DNA of 64,000 nt, from positions 125,098-189,097 of the forward strand of contig NZ_VDMJ01000009.1 in NCBI RefSeq assembly GCF_006335115.1, given 5' to 3'. The first letter of the stretch is position 1. Each line of letters starts with the position of its first letter. The position numbers were made by a program, and so were the translations under genes. Source of the stretch: Streptomyces sp. NP160. GTDB lineage: Bacteria > Actinomycetota > Actinomycetes > Actinomycetales > Quadrisphaeraceae. The notes under the pieces are model-generated. The model was not told the origin of the DNA, made no database searches, and saw only the letters and a list, made by a program, of their open reading frames with translations. Below are positions 8,735 through 17,872 of the stretch, piece after piece.

Positions 8735-9973
8735 ATGACGCCGCAGCCCCCACGGGCCTACCGTTCCGCGGTGCCCGGGGCGGCGGTGGTGCGGCGGTGG
8801 GAGGTCGCCCTGCCGCTCGCGCTGGCGGCGGCCGCCCAGGCGGAGCTGCACCTGCCCCACAGCGCCGACCCCGGCCCCCTGGAACCGGGCAACGCCGTCG
8901 TGGCCCTGCTGGCCACCGCTCCCCTGGCCCTGGCCCGCCGGGCACCGGTGGCCCCGGTGGTCGCCGCCGGCGCCTGGGCCGCCGAACCGCTGCTGCTGCC
9001 GGTCTCCAACACCTTCGCCCTGGCGCTGTCGGCGGTGGTGCTCGCGCCCCTGCTCGCTGTGCTGGTGGCCCGCAGCCCCGGCCGCGCCGCGCTCGCGGCG
9101 GGGTCCGTGGTGGCGCTCGTGGTGGCGCAGGGGTTCCTGGACGGCAGGTTCGGGCTGGGCGGCGCGGTGTCCAACGGCGTCTTCGCCGGCTCCGCCGCGA
9201 CCCTCGGGGCGGTGCTGCGCCGCCACCGCACCTCGCGCGCCCGGGCCGAGGAGCGGGCCCGCGACGAGCGCCGGGCCCGGGAGAGGGCCGACGCGGCCCT
9301 GGCCGAGGAGCGGGCCCGGATGGCCCGGGAGCTGCACGACGTGGTCGGGCACGCCCTCAGCGTGGTGGTCCTGCAGGCCCGTGGCGCGCGGCGCGTGCTG
9401 CCCACGGACCCGGCCACCGCCGCGCAGGCCCTCGACGAGGTCGAGCGCGCAGCCGGACGCGCCCTGGCGGAGATGCGGCTGCTCGTGGGGGTGCTGCGCC
9501 CCGGCGGAGGGGACGGCTCGGCTCCGCACCCAGGTCCCGGTGAGCTGCGGGCGCTGGTGGCCTCGGTGCGCGCCACCGGTGCCCGGGTGAGCGCCGACCT
9601 GCCCGACCCCGCGTCGCTGCCCGCCGGCGCCCTGGGCGTCACGGTGCACCGCATCGCGCAGGAGGGACTGACGAACGCCCTGCGGCACGCTCCCGGCCAC
9701 GCCGTCCACCTGTCCGTGCGCGCGCAGCCGGACGTCGTCGTCGTCGAGGTGCTCGACGCCCCGCCGGGTGGGCCCGCGGGGACCGGCCCGACGCCTCTGG
9801 TCCCGGGAGTGCCGGGTGGTGCGGGCCTGCTCGGCGTGCGCGAGCGCGTGGAGCTCTTCGGCGGGGAGCTGGCAGCCGGCCCGACGTCCGAGGGCGGGTG
9901 GCGCCTGCGGGCAGCGCTCCCCACGGGCGCGCCCTCCGTGCTGCCCGGCGTCGACGGGGCGGTGGCCCGGTGA
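8735..9973 (+). CDS. NarL-type sensor histidine kinase, 412 aa
   Basis: Membrane histidine kinase of the HisKA_3 (NarL/DesK-like) class. The N-terminal ~160 residues hold four to five hydrophobic segments with almost no extracytoplasmic loop, so it probably senses the membrane or an internal signal. A charged coiled coil (residues ~165-197) leads to the phospho-acceptor H201 in [15 protein letters not shown]. The ATPase domain has the N box [13 protein letters not shown] near 310 and a G box [17 protein letters not shown]. Its stop overlaps the response-regulator start (GTGA). The stimulus is unknown. Confidence 0.92.
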   Translation: MTPQPPRAYRSAVPGAAVVRRWEVALPLALAAAAQAELHLPHSADPGPLEPGNAVVALLATAPLALARRAPVAPVVAAGAWAAEPLLLPVSNTFALALSAVVLAPLLAVLVARSPGRAALAAGSVVALVVAQGFLDGRFGLGGAVSNGVFAGSAATLGAVLRRHRTSRARAEERARDERRARERADAALAEERARMARELHDVVGHALSVVVLQARGARRVLPTDPATAAQALDEVERAAGRALAEMRLLVGVLRPGGGDGSAPHPGPGELRALVASVRATGARVSADLPDPASLPAGALGVTVHRIAQEGLTNALRHAPGHAVHLSVRAQPDVVVVEVLDAPPGGPAGTGPTPLVPGVPGGAGLLGVRERVELFGGELAAGPTSEGGWRLRAALPTGAPSVLPGVDGAVAR

Positions 9974-10638
9974 CGCTCCGGGTGCTCGTGGTGGACGACG
10001 AGCGGCTGGTGCGCGCGGGGTTCCGCATGGTGCTGTCCACCGAGCCGGGGGTGGAGGTGGTGGGCGAGGCCGCGGACGGGGCCGAGGCCGTGGCGGCGGC
10101 ACGGGCGCTGCGGCCAGACGTCGTCCTCATGGACGTCCGCATGCCGCGCGTCGACGGCGTGGAGGCGACGCGGAGGATCGTCAGGCTCGACCCGGCGCCA
10201 GCGGTGGTGGTGGTGACCACGTTCGACCTGGACGAGCACGCCTACGCGGCGCTGCGCGCCGGCGCGAGCGGGTTCCTGCTCAAGGACGCTCCCGAGCAGC
10301 AGCTGGTCGCGGCGCTGCGCACCGCGGCGGAGGGCGTCTGCCTGCTGGCGCCGTCGGTCACCCGCCGGCTGGTCGAGGCGCTGGCACCACCGCCACCGCG
10401 CCCCGGGGGCAGGGGCCCGGTGGAGCGGGCCGGGCTGACGCCGCGGGAGACGGAGGTGCTGCGCCTGGTGGCCACGGGCCGGTCGAACGCCGAGATCGCC
10501 GCGCACCTCGGCGTCGGGGAGGCGACGGTGAAGAGCCACGTCTCCAGCGTGCTGGCCAAGCTGGGCCTGGTGAGCCGCTCGCAGGCGGTGGTGGCCGCCT
10601 ACGAGTCCGGGCTGGTGCGCCCCGGCGGGCCCAGCTAG
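9970..10638 (+). CDS. LuxR/NarL-family response regulator, 222 aa
   Basis: Partner of the preceding kinase, joined to it by a GTGA overlap. The receiver domain carries the acidic pair at D9-D10 ([10 protein letters not shown]), the phospho-acceptor D55 (VVLMDVRMP), the conserved T in [10 protein letters not shown] and K in LLKDAP. The C-terminal DNA-binding helix-turn-helix lies at ~155-215 ([25 protein letters not shown], then [14 protein letters not shown]). A dimeric transcription activator that binds DNA once phosphorylated is expected. Target genes cannot be read from the sequence; the divergent membrane protein and the neighbouring ZIP gene are the nearest candidates. Confidence 0.95.
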   Translation: MTLRVLVVDDERLVRAGFRMVLSTEPGVEVVGEAADGAEAVAAARALRPDVVLMDVRMPRVDGVEATRRIVRLDPAPAVVVVTTFDLDEHAYAALRAGASGFLLKDAPEQQLVAALRTAAEGVCLLAPSVTRRLVEALAPPPPRPGGRGPVERAGLTPRETEVLRLVATGRSNAEIAAHLGVGEATVKSHVSSVLAKLGLVSRSQAVVAAYESGLVRPGGPS

Positions 10639-10650
10639 GGCTGCCGGGCC

Positions 10651-11394
10651 TCAGGCGCGGGAGACGGTGAAGGCCAGGAGGAAGCCGAGCGCGGTGATGA
10701 GGCCCGTGAGCAGGTGCGTGCGCTCGAACGCCTCCGGGACCATGGTGTCGGCCACCATCGCGAGGATCGCACCGGCGGCGACGGCGGTGATGACCGCGAC
10801 GAGCTGGGCCGGGGCGCCGTCCAGCAGCAGCGCCCCCAGCATCGCCGCCAGGCCGCTGGCCAGCGCGATGCCTCCCCACACGCCGAAGACGTAGCGGGCG
10901 CTGCGCCCGGCGCGGCGCATGCCCGCCGCGCTGGACAGGCCCTCAGGGACGTTCGAGATGAACACCGCTGCGAGCACGCCCACGCCCACGCCACCACCGC
11001 TGAGCAGCGACAGGCCCAGCACCACCGACTCCGGGACGCCGTCCAGCAGGGCACCGACGGCGATGGCGGCACCGCTGCCGGAGTCCTCGTCCTCGCTCGG
11101 CTGCTCGTCACCCGAGCGCTTGCGGTGTCGGGCGCCCAGCCTGGCCAGCAGGGCGTTCGCGGCCACGTAGACGACCGCCCCGCCGAGGAACCCGCCCGCG
11201 GTGGCGGCCAGGCCTCCGGAGCGCTCGGCCTCGTCGACCAGCTCGAAGGCCAGCGCCGAGATGAGCACACCGGCACCGAAGGCCATCACCGACGCGACCA
11301 CCCAGCGCGGCACCGGGACGAACCACGCCACCGCGGCCCCCAGCACCAGGGCCAGCCCTCCGACCAGCCCCCACGCCCCAGCTTCCAGCCACAC
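10651..11394 (-). CDS. ZIP-family metal transporter, ~247 aa
   Basis: Eight-helix ZIP (SLC39-like) metal permease, probably importing or exporting Zn2+ or another divalent cation. The signature is in the two metal-site helices: GALLDGVPESVVLGLSLL and AVFISNVPEGLSSAAGM (N-x-P-E-G). A charged cytosolic loop (KRSGDEQPSEDEDSGSG) between TM3 and TM4 replaces the usual His-rich loop. Start choice: GTG 11394 lies eight bases after GGAG; GTG 11400 is also in frame. It converges with the response-regulator gene (12 nt) and diverges from the DUF4349 gene. Confidence 0.85.
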   Translation of the reverse strand: MWLEAGAWGLVGGLALVLGAAVAWFVPVPRWVVASVMAFGAGVLISALAFELVDEAERSGGLAATAGGFLGGAVVYVAANALLARLGARHRKRSGDEQPSEDEDSGSGAAIAVGALLDGVPESVVLGLSLLSGGGVGVGVLAAVFISNVPEGLSSAAGMRRAGRSARYVFGVWGGIALASGLAAMLGALLLDGAPAQLVAVITAVAAGAILAMVADTMVPEAFERTHLLTGLITALGFLLAFTVSRA

Positions 11395-11563
11395 CGGCAC
11401 CGCACCGCTCCCGTCACCCGTCCCACGGCCCGGGGTCTCGAGCGACGACACCCGCGACGCTAGGCACGCCGCGCCCGGACCGCAGGTCGAGGTGGCGGTC
11501 ACGATCGCGTCACGGCGTCCGCGGCGGTGCAACGGGCCGCTGCGCCAGCGGCGTCCTGCGGGC

Positions 11564-12517
11564 ATGACCAGGCGCAGCGCTCCCCTGTCCGGTGTGGTCG
11601 CGCTCGGCGCGGCCGCCGCCATCGCCCTGTCCGGCTGCACCGCGGGCGGCGGCTCGGCGGGCTCCGGCGCCGGGGGTGAGGCGGCCCCCGCCGCCGGCGC
11701 CGTCGGTGACGTCGGCACGTCCGGCGGGGGCGACGCGGGCGGAGCCGCCGCGGCCGCCGCCGCCCCGGGCGCGGGGGCGGGCGGGGAGCTGGCTGCCGAC
11801 GCCGCGCGGCAGGTCATCACCACCGCGTCGGCGAGCCTGGTCGCGGACGACGTCGCCGCCACCACCGGCCGCATCGCCGTGCTGGTGGAGGGTGCGGGCG
11901 GCCGCGTGGAGGAGCGCGCGGTGCAGACCCCCGAGGGCGGCCCGGCCTCCGCCAGCCTGGTGCTGCGGGTGCCCGCGGACCGGCTGAGCACCACCGTGGA
12001 CGGGCTGGAGCGCTTCGGCGCGGTGAGCGACGTGACGGTCAGCGCCACCGACGTCACCGCCCAGGCCACCGACCTCGACGCGCGGATCGCCGCCCTGCGC
12101 ACCTCCACGGACCGGCTGACGCAGCTGCTCGCGGGAGCATCCAGCACCGACGCGCTGGTGGCCGCCGAGAGCGCCCTCACACAGCGCCAGGCCGAGCTCG
12201 ACTCGCTGGTGCAGCAGCGCTCCCTGCTGGCCGGACAGGTGCAGATGGCCACGCTCACGCTGTCCGTCCAGGGGCGCGCCGCAGCGCCGGAGGCGGGTCC
12301 GAGCGACTTCGCGGACGGGCTGGGGTCCGGGTGGCGGTCCCTGGTCTCGACGCTCGGCGCGGCCCTCGTGGTGGCGGGCGTGCTCCTGCCCTGGCTCGTG
12401 CTGGCGGCGCTGCTCGGCGCCGCGGTGCTGGGGGTGGGACGGCTCGCGCGGCGCCTGCAGCGCCGCGGTCAGGGGGCCGCGGTGCCCGCGGGGGCGGACG
12501 GCGACGAAGCACCCTGA
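11564..12517 (+). CDS. DUF4349 lipoprotein with C-terminal membrane helix, 317 aa
   Basis: Exported lipoprotein. The signal peptide ends in a lipobox LSGC near residue 26, followed by a ~50-residue Gly/Ala linker. The DUF4349 domain includes RQVITTASASLVADDV, LRVPADRLSTTVDGL, SDVTVSATDVTAQATDLDARI, then a long helical stretch (LTQRQAELDSLVQQRSLL). A strong TM segment (~275-305) precedes a short basic tail. Family function is unknown; the architecture resembles envelope-stress proteins that form coiled coils at the membrane. The last 49 bp overlap the 3' end of the convergent esterase gene. Confidence 0.85.
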   Translation: MTRRSAPLSGVVALGAAAAIALSGCTAGGGSAGSGAGGEAAPAAGAVGDVGTSGGGDAGGAAAAAAAPGAGAGGELAADAARQVITTASASLVADDVAATTGRIAVLVEGAGGRVEERAVQTPEGGPASASLVLRVPADRLSTTVDGLERFGAVSDVTVSATDVTAQATDLDARIAALRTSTDRLTQLLAGASSTDALVAAESALTQRQAELDSLVQQRSLLAGQVQMATLTLSVQGRAAAPEAGPSDFADGLGSGWRSLVSTLGAALVVAGVLLPWLVLAALLGAAVLGVGRLARRLQRRGQGAAVPAGADGDEAP

Positions 12518-13614
12518 CCCGCCTGGCCCCGCGCCGGCGCGAGGCCCAGCTGGTCGAACGTCCACACGAGGCCGTGGGCGATGCCGAGGGCCGCGAAGTC
12601 CCAGTCGTGCTGCTGCCCGGCCTCGACGTCGTGCTGGACCGGCAGGCCCTTCGCCTCCAGCTCGGCGACCAGCCGCGAGGTCTCGCGCGCCGAGACCGGG
12701 TCGCCGTCCTGCGCGGTGCCCAGGTACACCGGCGTCCTGCGGGTCATCGTCAGCTGCGGCAGGTAGCGGTCCGGGGAGACGGCCCGGTACTGCGCCTCGG
12801 AGGTGAGGGCTTCGCGCCCGCCCCGGCCCGGGTTGCCGAAGGCCTCCAGGCCGATGATCGCGCCGAAGACGTCCTGGTGGCGCAGGCCCAGGTCGACGGC
12901 GCAGTAGGCGCCCATGGACATGCCCGCGTCCACGCGGTGCTCCGGGTCGGCCCGGGTGGCGTAGTGGGCGTCGACGTAGGAGACGACGTCGAGGACGTGC
13001 GTCTCGACCTGCGGGCCGCCCGGCCGGGTGCTGTCGAGGCACTCGGTGTCGTCGGTGTCCGGCGCGGTGAGGTCGGGGGCCACGAGCACGACGGGCGGGA
13101 TGAGCCCGTCGTGGATGAGCACGTCGGCGGTGTGGGCGACGTCCCCGGCGGTGAACCAGTCCGCGGAGGAGCCCGGCTCGCCGTGGAAGAGGTAGACCAC
13201 GGGGTAGCGCGTGCCGCCCGACGCGCCGGCACCGCCGCCGTCGTACCCCGGTGGCGTGTACACCCACGTCTGGCTGGGCTCCAGCCCCGACCCGGCCCGC
13301 AGCGGCACCGAGACCTGCGTGACCGTGCCGTCGGTGTCGGGCACCCGGCCGCTGGCGAGCGCCTCCACCGCCTGCGCCGAGGGCAGGTAGCCGGTCCACG
13401 CGTTGACGCCGGCGGCCACCGCCGCGGCGAGGGCCACCGCGGCGGCCACGCCCGGCAGCCAGTGCCGGCGCCCCCGCGACCGCAGCCGGACGCCGAGCAG
13501 CACCAGGCCCAGCGCCAGCGCGGCGAGCACCGCCGCCGGCCACCAGGTGCCCAGGAGGCCCTCGCGGTGCTGCAGCTGCTGCAGCACCGCGTCCGGCAGC
13601 GCGTCCTGGACCAT
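12469..13614 (-). CDS. Membrane-anchored alpha/beta-hydrolase esterase, 381 aa
   Basis: Serine esterase of the putative-esterase (esterase D / antigen-85-like) fold. Two N-terminal TM helices (residues ~26-45 and ~53-72) put the catalytic domain outside the membrane. The domain begins TQVSVPLRAG with YTPPGYDG and YPVVYLFHG, has the nucleophile Ser in GMSMGAYCAVDL, and a likely catalytic His in AGQQHDWDF. It diverges from an MprF-like aminoacyl-lipid synthase across 125 nt, which suggests it may remove aminoacyl groups from lipids. That substrate is inference. A mycolyl or carbohydrate ester is an alternative. Confidence 0.82.
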   Translation of the reverse strand: MVQDALPDAVLQQLQHREGLLGTWWPAAVLAALALGLVLLGVRLRSRGRRHWLPGVAAAVALAAAVAAGVNAWTGYLPSAQAVEALASGRVPDTDGTVTQVSVPLRAGSGLEPSQTWVYTPPGYDGGGAGASGGTRYPVVYLFHGEPGSSADWFTAGDVAHTADVLIHDGLIPPVVLVAPDLTAPDTDDTECLDSTRPGGPQVETHVLDVVSYVDAHYATRADPEHRVDAGMSMGAYCAVDLGLRHQDVFGAIIGLEAFGNPGRGGREALTSEAQYRAVSPDRYLPQLTMTRRTPVYLGTAQDGDPVSARETSRLVAELEAKGLPVQHDVEAGQQHDWDFAALGIAHGLVWTFDQLGLAPARGQAGQGASSPSAPAGTAAP

Positions 13615-13739
13615 CGCCGATCATCATGCGCTGCGCGCACCGGGTGCGCTCGGCAACCACCTGTACGACACCTGGGTGTTCTGGCGGCCGCCCTTCAGCC
13701 CCCCGTCACGGGTGTGGTTCAAGATTCCCTCTCGTGGAC

Positions 13740-15572
13740 ATGCTCGTGCGCCGAGACCGCCGACGCCGCGTCGCAGCGCTCCTGACCGCGGCGGTGGGAG
13801 CGCTGGCCCTGCTGTCGGCCGTCCTGCCGCCGCTGCGCGACCGCCTGGAGACGCTCATCGGGCTGACGCCGTTCCTCGTGCCCGCCACCGCGGCCGGGGT
13901 GACGGCCCTCGCCGGCTGCACCCTGCTCGTGGTGGCCCGCGGGCTGCGGCGCGGCAGCCGCCTGGCCTGGGTGGCGGCGCTGGCCCTGCTGGCAGTGCTG
14001 ACGGTGCTGCACCTGGTCAAGGGCATCGACGTGGAGGAAGCCGTCATCACGGCAGCCGTCGGCGGCTACCTGGCGACCCAGCGGCGCGCCTTCCCCGTGC
14101 TGCCCAGCCGAGCCGTGGCCGTGAGGGCGGTGGGGCTGAGCATCGGCGGTGCCCTGGTGGCCGTCCTCGTGGCCGCCGCGATCGCGGTGAGCTTCGGCGG
14201 GCACCGCCACCACCACCAGTTCGGGGAGACGGCCCGCGAGGCCGCCGGTCGTCTCGTCGGCGTGGAGGAGGCGCGGCGAGTGGGTGTGCCCGCGGGCGTC
14301 GTCCCCGGGCTGGGTCCGGCCTCCAGCCGCGTGCTGCCCGTGGTGGGCGTGGGCCTGGTCTGCTCCGCGCTGTGGCTCCTGTTCGCGCCGCGCCGCGCCC
14401 CGCGGCTGTCCCGGCACGACCACGACCGCGAGCGCGAGCGCGCCCGCCACGTGGTCGCCCGCTGGGGCGGTGACACGCTGGCCTACTTCGCGCTCCGGGA
14501 CGACAAGGACTGGTTCTTCTCCGGCTCCTCCGTGGTGGCGCACTCGGTGCGCGGCGACGTCTGTCTGGTCTCCCCCGACCCGGTGGGGCCTCCCGAGGAG
14601 CGGGAGGCCGTCTGGGCCGACTTCCGCGAGTACGCCGAGCGCAACGGCTGGACCGTGCTGGTGATCGGGGCCTCGGAGACCTGGCTGCCGGTCTACGAGC
14701 GCACCGGCATGCGCGGGGTGTACCTCGGCGACGAGGCCGTGCTCGACTGCCGCACCTTCACGCTGCAGGGCGGCCACATGAAGTCGCTGCGCCAGGCGTT
14801 CAACCGCGTCGGCCGCGCCGGCGTCACCTACGGCTTCCACTCCCCCGCCTCCCTCACCCCGGAGCTGCGCGCCGAGCTGGCGGCCCTGAGCGTGCAGAGC
14901 CGGCGCGGGGAGGCGGAGCGCGGCTTCTCCATGACGCTGTCGCGGCTGGCCGAGCCCGTCGACCCGGACCTGCTGCTGACGCTGGCGCACCAGGCGCTCG
15001 AGGGCGGCGGCAGCCGCCTCGTCGGCTTCATCCAGTGGGTGCCCGCCGCCGACGTCGACGGCTGGTCCCTCGACGTCATGCGCCGCTCCACCGACGAGGA
15101 CCTCCCCTCCGGCATCGTCGACGCGATGATCATCGCGACCGCCGAGCACGTCCGCGACGCCGGCCAGAAGGGCCTGGGGCTCAACTTCGCGGTGCTGCGC
15201 ACGGTGGTCAGCGGCGAGCAGGAGGGGCGCGTGCCGGAGATCGCCCGCCAGGTGCTCACGCGCCTGGGCAGCCACTCCCAGATGGAGTCGCTGTGGCGCT
15301 TCAACGCCAAGTACGACCCGGCCTGGCGCGCCCGCTACGTGGTGGTCGACGACCTCGCCCAGCTGGCCACCGACGGCCTGGCGATGGCCCGCGCCGAGGG
15401 ACTCACCGGCGAGCTGCCGCTGGTCTCGGCGATCCCCCGCCTCGGCGAGCAGCTGCAGGGCGTGGGCACCGCCCTGCTCGAGCGGCTGCCCGGTCGTTCG
15501 CGCGACGAGGACCCCGAGGACGAGGACGAGGACGACGACGCCGCGCCCGGCGGCGGCGCTTCCCCGCGATGA
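13740..15572 (+). CDS. MprF-like aminoacyl-lipid synthase (DUF2156), 610 aa
   Basis: Predicted to transfer an amino acid from aminoacyl-tRNA to phosphatidylglycerol or a related lipid, changing surface charge. The N-terminal ~250 residues carry about five to six TM helices. The C-terminal DUF2156 (GNAT-like) catalytic domain has FFSGSSVVAHSVRGDVCLVSPDPVG, YERTGMRGVYLGDEAVLD, MKSLRQAFNRVGRAG, and SLDVMRRSTDEDLPSGIVDAMI. It is shorter than full MprF (~840 aa) because the flippase half is reduced. A very acidic tail (DEDPEDEDEDDD) ends it. ATG 13740 is used; GTG 13734 is possible. It is coupled to the DMT gene by ATGA. Confidence 0.88.
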   Translation: MLVRRDRRRRVAALLTAAVGALALLSAVLPPLRDRLETLIGLTPFLVPATAAGVTALAGCTLLVVARGLRRGSRLAWVAALALLAVLTVLHLVKGIDVEEAVITAAVGGYLATQRRAFPVLPSRAVAVRAVGLSIGGALVAVLVAAAIAVSFGGHRHHHQFGETAREAAGRLVGVEEARRVGVPAGVVPGLGPASSRVLPVVGVGLVCSALWLLFAPRRAPRLSRHDHDRERERARHVVARWGGDTLAYFALRDDKDWFFSGSSVVAHSVRGDVCLVSPDPVGPPEEREAVWADFREYAERNGWTVLVIGASETWLPVYERTGMRGVYLGDEAVLDCRTFTLQGGHMKSLRQAFNRVGRAGVTYGFHSPASLTPELRAELAALSVQSRRGEAERGFSMTLSRLAEPVDPDLLLTLAHQALEGGGSRLVGFIQWVPAADVDGWSLDVMRRSTDEDLPSGIVDAMIIATAEHVRDAGQKGLGLNFAVLRTVVSGEQEGRVPEIARQVLTRLGSHSQMESLWRFNAKYDPAWRARYVVVDDLAQLATDGLAMARAEGLTGELPLVSAIPRLGEQLQGVGTALLERLPGRSRDEDPEDEDEDDDAAPGGGASPR

Positions 15573-16432
15573 GCGGCGCTGCGGCCCTGGGCCTGGCGGC
15601 GGCCCTCGTGGCCGCCGCGGGGTACGGGCTGGCGTCGGTGCTGCAGGCCGTCGGGGCGCGCCGCGCCGAGGCCGCCGCCGCGCCGGGGGCGGGTGCCGCG
15701 GCCGCTGGCCTGGCGCGCCAGCCCGCCTACCTCGTGGGCGTGGTGCTGGACGGCGCGGCGTGGCTGGTCTCGCTCGTGGCGCTGCGCGCGCTCCCGCTGT
15801 TCGCCGTCCAGGCCCTGCTCGCCGGCTCCCTGGCGGTCACGGCCGTGGTCGGCGCCCGGGTGCTGGGCGTGAGGCTGGGACGCAGCGGCGCGGTGGCCGT
15901 CGCCGTCGCCGTCGTCGGGCTGGCGCTGGTGGCCGGGGGCGCCCGGCCGGGCCGGCCCGAGCCGGCACCGCCCGGGACCGCGGGCTGGTGCCTGGCGGTG
16001 GCCGTGGTCCTCGCGCTGCTGGCGGCCGTGCCGGCCAGCTGGGGCGGGCGCTGGCTCACGGGCCGCACCGGAGCGCTGGTGCTGTCGACCGCGGCCGGCG
16101 TCGGGTACTCCGTGGCGGCGCTGTGCGCGCGGCTCGTGGAGCCCGCGACCCCTCTCGGGCTGCTGGCGGAACCGGCGACGTGGGCGGTCGTGGTGGCCGG
16201 GGTCGCCGGGACGCTGCTCTACGGCAGGTCGCTGGCCGGGGACGGCGTCGTGCTCGCCACGGCGGCGCTGTGGGTGGTCGAGGTGGTGGTCGGCGGGGCC
16301 GCGGGGCTCCTGCTGCTCGGTGACGGCGTCCGCGCCGGCTGGACGCTGCCCGTGGTGGTGGGCGTGGTGCTCGCCCTGGTGGCGTGCGTGCAGCTCGCCC
16401 GCCCCGCGGCGGCCGCGGGCCCGCCCGGCTGA
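15569..16432 (+). CDS. DMT-type permease, 287 aa
   Basis: Nine to ten hydrophobic helices in two halves give the look of a drug/metabolite (EamA/NIPA-like) transporter: helix 1 AALVAAAGYGLASVLQAVGARR, then LPLFAVQALLAGSLAVTAVVGARVLG, and a second half starting TGALVLSTAAGVGYSVAALCAR. The substrate is unknown. The ATG overlaps the stop of the MprF-like gene (ATGA), so the two are translated together. A role in moving or flipping the aminoacylated lipid, replacing the short MprF flippase, is an attractive but untested idea. Confidence 0.75.
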   Translation: MSGAAALGLAAALVAAAGYGLASVLQAVGARRAEAAAAPGAGAAAAGLARQPAYLVGVVLDGAAWLVSLVALRALPLFAVQALLAGSLAVTAVVGARVLGVRLGRSGAVAVAVAVVGLALVAGGARPGRPEPAPPGTAGWCLAVAVVLALLAAVPASWGGRWLTGRTGALVLSTAAGVGYSVAALCARLVEPATPLGLLAEPATWAVVVAGVAGTLLYGRSLAGDGVVLATAALWVVEVVVGGAAGLLLLGDGVRAGWTLPVVVGVVLALVACVQLARPAAAAGPPG

Positions 16433-16450
16433 GCCCGCGCCGGGGCGGCG

Positions 16451-17455
16451 TCAGCGCGGCAGCGCGAGGTCGGCCAGGACCGGGGAGTGGGTGCTCGGGC
16501 CCCGGCGGCCCTCCCAGGTCCTCAGCGGGACCAGGCCCGCCACCAGCACCACGTCGACCCGCGCGAGGCCGGGTCCCGGGCCGCGCGTCAGCTGGGGGCG
16601 GCGCCCGACCTCGGCCTGGACGTCCTCCAGGCCCTGCCCGGTGAGCACGCGCAGCGGCCGGTTCAGCTCGGAGGAGTTGATGTCGCCCGCCACCACCACC
16701 AGGTCGCCCTGCGCCTGGCGCTGCGCCGCGAGGTCGGCGTAGCGCTGCGCCTCCGCCACCCGCACCCGCGCCGACTGCGAGGTGCCGCCGGCGGGGTTGT
16801 AGCCGTCCGCGTCCCCGTCGCAGAGCAGGCACGGGCTGGCGAGGTGCACCGACAGCACCGACGTCGGCCGGCCCTCGACGTCCAACCGCACCAGGTCAGC
16901 CGGGCGCGCTCCGGCCGGCAGGCCCGTGACGGGCTCCACGGCGGTCACGGGGAAGCGCGAGAGCACGGCGTCGCCGTCGCGCTGCCGGTCGTCGAGCGGC
17001 CCGAAGGAGCGGTACGGGTAGGCGTCGGCCAGCTGCCGGTCGAGCGCGCCCACCTGCCGCGGCGTCAGCTCCTGCAGCAGCAGGACGTCGGGGTGGTGCT
17101 GGGCGGCCAGGGCGAGCACGCCGTCGGTGCCGGCGCCGTGGGTGGCGTTGTAAGTGGCCACGCGCAGGTCGGCCGGGCCGCCCGGGGGCACGGGCCAGAG
17201 CAGCGGCCCCCACGTGCTGGCCGCCACCACCGCCGGCGCCACGAGCGCGGCCGCGCCCCGCCACCACTGCCTCGCCAGCGCCACCGCCAGCAGCGGCACG
17301 GCGGGCAGGAGCCACCAGAACGCCACCAGCGCGATCGCGTAGGTCTCGGCGGTGGAGTCGCCCAGGACGGCGACGGCGAGCAGCGCCAGGCTCGCCGCGG
17401 TCCCGTAGCGGCCCGCCCAGGCGCTCAGGCCAGCTCGCCGTCGAGGTAGGTCCAC
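16451..17455 (-). CDS. Membrane-anchored EEP-family phosphatase/nuclease, ~334 aa
   Basis: Endonuclease/exonuclease/phosphatase-fold hydrolase with two to three N-terminal TM helices (residues ~15-75), so the active site probably faces outward. Motifs are ATYNATHGAGTDG, DVLLLQELTP (metal-binding Glu), DAVLSRFPV, VLSVHLAS, the GDINSS motif with the Asp-x-Asn pair, and a terminal STHSPVLADLAL with the catalytic His. The substrate is unknown. The start is uncertain: GTG 17455 overlaps the YchJ-like gene by 31 bp, while a CTG at 17428 would overlap its stop exactly (CTGA). Confidence 0.8.
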   Translation of the reverse strand: MDLPRRRAGLSAWAGRYGTAASLALLAVAVLGDSTAETYAIALVAFWWLLPAVPLLAVALARQWWRGAAALVAPAVVAASTWGPLLWPVPPGGPADLRVATYNATHGAGTDGVLALAAQHHPDVLLLQELTPRQVGALDRQLADAYPYRSFGPLDDRQRDGDAVLSRFPVTAVEPVTGLPAGARPADLVRLDVEGRPTSVLSVHLASPCLLCDGDADGYNPAGGTSQSARVRVAEAQRYADLAAQRQAQGDLVVVAGDINSSELNRPLRVLTGQGLEDVQAEVGRRPQLTRGPGPGLARVDVVLVAGLVPLRTWEGRRGPSTHSPVLADLALPR

Positions 17456-17835
17456 CGGCGCTGCTCGCGCACGAAGCGGCTGCGCTCCCGCAGCACGCCG
17501 CGTTCGGCGCCGCTGCGCCAGCGGGCCTCGAAGAGCACGGTGCCCTGGTCGTCGAAGGGACCGCCGCCGGCGGTCTCGACCACGTCGAGGCGCAGCCAGC
17601 GCTGCTGCTCGTCGAGGCGGAGCTCGTCGGGCCCGGGCCTGGTGGAGGCGTGCCAGGTGCGGGCCAGGTACGCCGTGTCCCGCAGCGCGAACGCGCTGTA
17701 CCGCGAGCGCATGAGCGCCTCCGCGGTGGGGGCGTCCGCCGCGCCGCGGTGGAACCGGCCGCAGCACGCGTCGTAGCGGTCACCGGACCCGCACGGGCAG
17801 CGGGTGTCGGAGGTCGTCCCTACGGTGCCCGCCAT
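17425..17835 (-). CDS. YchJ-like UPF0225 protein with SEC-C motif, 136 aa
   Basis: UPF0225/YchJ family. The N-terminus carries the SEC-C zinc-binding motif CPCGSGDRYDACCGRF at ~13-28. The rest is the NTF2-like YchJ domain (ALMRSRYSAFALRDTAYLARTW, VLFEARWRS, RSRFVREQRRWTYLDGEL). Length is typical. The function is not known; SEC-C zinc motifs often mediate ribosome or SecB contact. Translation would start at the ATG whose CAT complement shares bases with an ATG on the other strand. Confidence 0.92.
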   Translation of the reverse strand: MAGTVGTTSDTRCPCGSGDRYDACCGRFHRGAADAPTAEALMRSRYSAFALRDTAYLARTWHASTRPGPDELRLDEQQRWLRLDVVETAGGGPFDDQGTVLFEARWRSGAERGVLRERSRFVREQRRWTYLDGELA

Positions 17836-17872
17836 GACGTCCAGTGTGGGGCCGCACGCGGAGCGGCCGACG

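Noticed and set aside
17804..17872. Earlier starts (17804, 17834) for the PNPOx-like gene
   Set aside because: They overlap the divergent YchJ start; ATG 17873 has a well-placed GGAG.
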